Shown here piece by piece: positions 63,199 to 64,000 of a stretch of DNA of 64,000 nt. Under the pieces are notes generated by a model. The model had not been told where the DNA came from. It searched no databases and saw only the letters and a program-made list of their open reading frames with translations. A program made the position numbers and the translations under genes. The stretch covers positions 992,001 to 1,056,000 of the forward strand of contig NZ_CP169244.1 in NCBI RefSeq assembly GCF_041902385.1, in the 5' to 3' direction. Origin of the DNA: Arcticibacter sp041902385 (lineage in GTDB: Bacteria > Bacteroidota > Bacteroidia > Sphingobacteriales > Sphingobacteriaceae). Each line of letters starts with the position of its first letter. Position 1 is the first letter of the stretch.

Positions 63199-64000
63199 TC
63201 AACCTTTCTTCGCCTCCCTGTCTTTCGAATGCCGTGCCCAGGAAGAAGGCAGCACGCCGAACTCTGCCTTGAAATACCGGGCAAAAGCCTTCGGGTTGTT
63301 AAAGCCGGTTTCGTAGGCGATCTCAGAAACAGTGCACTGCGACTTTTCAAGCAGCTGAGCCGCTCTTTTCAGGCGGATAGAACGGATGAACTCCACAGGA
63401 GTCTGACGCGTCAGCTGCAGCAGCTTCTTATAAAGGGCTACACGGCTCATTGCCATTTCCCGGCTAAGCTCCTCCACAGAGAACTCGGTATTCGGAATAT
63501 TCTTCTCGATGATACCAAGAGCCTGCTTAATGAACTTTTCGTCCGCCGACTCTACTTCAACCTCGGAGGGCCTCGCCTCCACCTGCCTTTGGTAGGTCTT
63601 TCTCATCGACTCCTGCTGCTTGCAAAGGTTTCGGATCTTCGATATGAGGACTTCAAAGTTGAAGGGCTTGGTCATGTAATCACTTGCCCCCGTTTCAAGC
63701 CCACGCAACATCAATTCTTCTCCCGTCATGGCCGTTAGTAAGATGACGGGGATATGGCTTGTACGTTTGTCGCCTCTGATCTTTACACATAGATCGATAC
63801 CGTTCATTTCAGGCATACTGATATCCGACACAACCAGATCGGGCTGCTCCGAAAGCGTCTTGCTCCAGCCTGTCTTCCCGTTAGCGGCTTCCAGTACCTG
63901 ATAGTGCTGCTTCAGATTATCTTTCAGGTAGAACCTGAAATCTTCATTGTCCTCAATCAGCAGGATCTTCCTCTTCTTCTGGTCGCCCTGACTCAGCTCA
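63199..64000 (-). CDS. PUL response regulator with AraC HTH, probable C-terminal part of a hybrid two-component system
   Basis: The frame is open to the right edge of the window, so only the C-terminal ~266 residues are seen. They contain a receiver domain (start KILLIEDNEDF, phospho-acceptor Asp in VVSDISMPEMNG, and Lys in YMTKPFNF) followed by an AraC-type double helix-turn-helix (FSVEELSREMAMSRVALYKK and CTVSEIAYETGFNNPKAFARYF). This order is the C-terminus of hybrid two-component regulators that sense glycan fragments in the periplasm and switch on an adjacent PUL. The sensor and kinase would lie outside the window. A shorter start at 63831 would cut the receiver domain and is wrong. Confidence 0.9.
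   Translation of the reverse strand, partial: ELSQGDQKKRKILLIEDNEDFRFYLKDNLKQHYQVLEAANGKTGWSKTLSEQPDLVVSDISMPEMNGIDLCVKIRGDKRTSHIPVILLTAMTGEELMLRGLETGASDYMTKPFNFEVLISKIRNLCKQQESMRKTYQRQVEARPSEVEVESADEKFIKQALGIIEKNIPNTEFSVEELSREMAMSRVALYKKLLQLTRQTPVEFIRSIRLKRAAQLLEKSQCTVSEIAYETGFNNPKAFARYFKAEFGVLPSSWARHSKDREAKKG

Noticed and set aside
1..64000. tRNA, rRNA, CRISPR array, transposase or integrase
   Set aside because: None was recognised on either strand; short repeats found have period 7 or 15 and lack spacer structure, and the single ORF6N gene has no phage neighbours.

Overview
The window looks like chromosomal DNA of a Bacteroidota species, most likely of the Sphingobacteriaceae (Pedobacter-like). 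The evidence is two SusC/SusD pairs, the AraC-ended part of a probable hybrid two-component regulator, LptE next to SecG and GroESL, N-terminal plug-domain and carboxypeptidase-regulatory-domain receptors, FISUMP and ORF6N proteins, and promoters of the TAnnTTTG type. I saw no rRNA, tRNA, CRISPR array, insertion sequence or prophage module.

Layout. (1) 1-6851, plus strand: housekeeping genes for a sigma-54 activator, LptE, a TPR-like protein, SecG, GroES, GroEL and an MscS channel. (2) 6915-15672, minus strand: a small polysaccharide utilization locus with SusC, SusD, two GH43 enzymes and a secreted mutarotase; the substrate is probably arabinose-containing glycan. (3) 15899-22840: a MoxR/DUF58/DUF4350/DUF4129/SpoIIM-like operon with a divergent RDD protein. 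(4) 22846-31104: LipB, a phosphopantetheinyl transferase, dCTP deaminase, ClpS and two large envelope proteins. (5) 31597-38892, plus strand: an oxidative (non-phosphorylating) L-fucose pathway with its FucP importer. (6) 39425-42393: a Bcr-type efflux pump and a sodium/sugar symporter. (7) 43339-62289, minus strand: a second utilization locus with GH3, GH95, GH9, GH2, a surface lipoprotein, SusD, SusC and a PA14-bearing GH31. The enzyme set matches fucosylated xyloglucan. (8) 62586-64000: an ORF6N protein and the C-terminal part of a PUL-type regulator.

How the parts fit. GH9 would cut the xyloglucan backbone, SusC/D and the lipoprotein would bind and import oligosaccharides, and GH95, GH2, GH31 and GH3 would remove fucose, galactose, xylose and glucose. 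The fucose released would enter by FucP and be oxidised through lactone, fuconate and keto acids to pyruvate and lactate. The dehydratase step of that route has no gene here.

The strongest oddity is that five accessory genes are each broken by one small lesion: four apparent single-base losses (SusC, GH43, GH95, GH2) and one in-frame TGA (aldo/keto reductase). All other long genes are intact. Either this is real decay or variation of the sugar genes, or it is base-calling error; reads would decide. Other unexplained structures are period-7 direct repeats at three loci, a 17-bp perfect inverted repeat at 31267-31316, and several long intercistronic hairpins.
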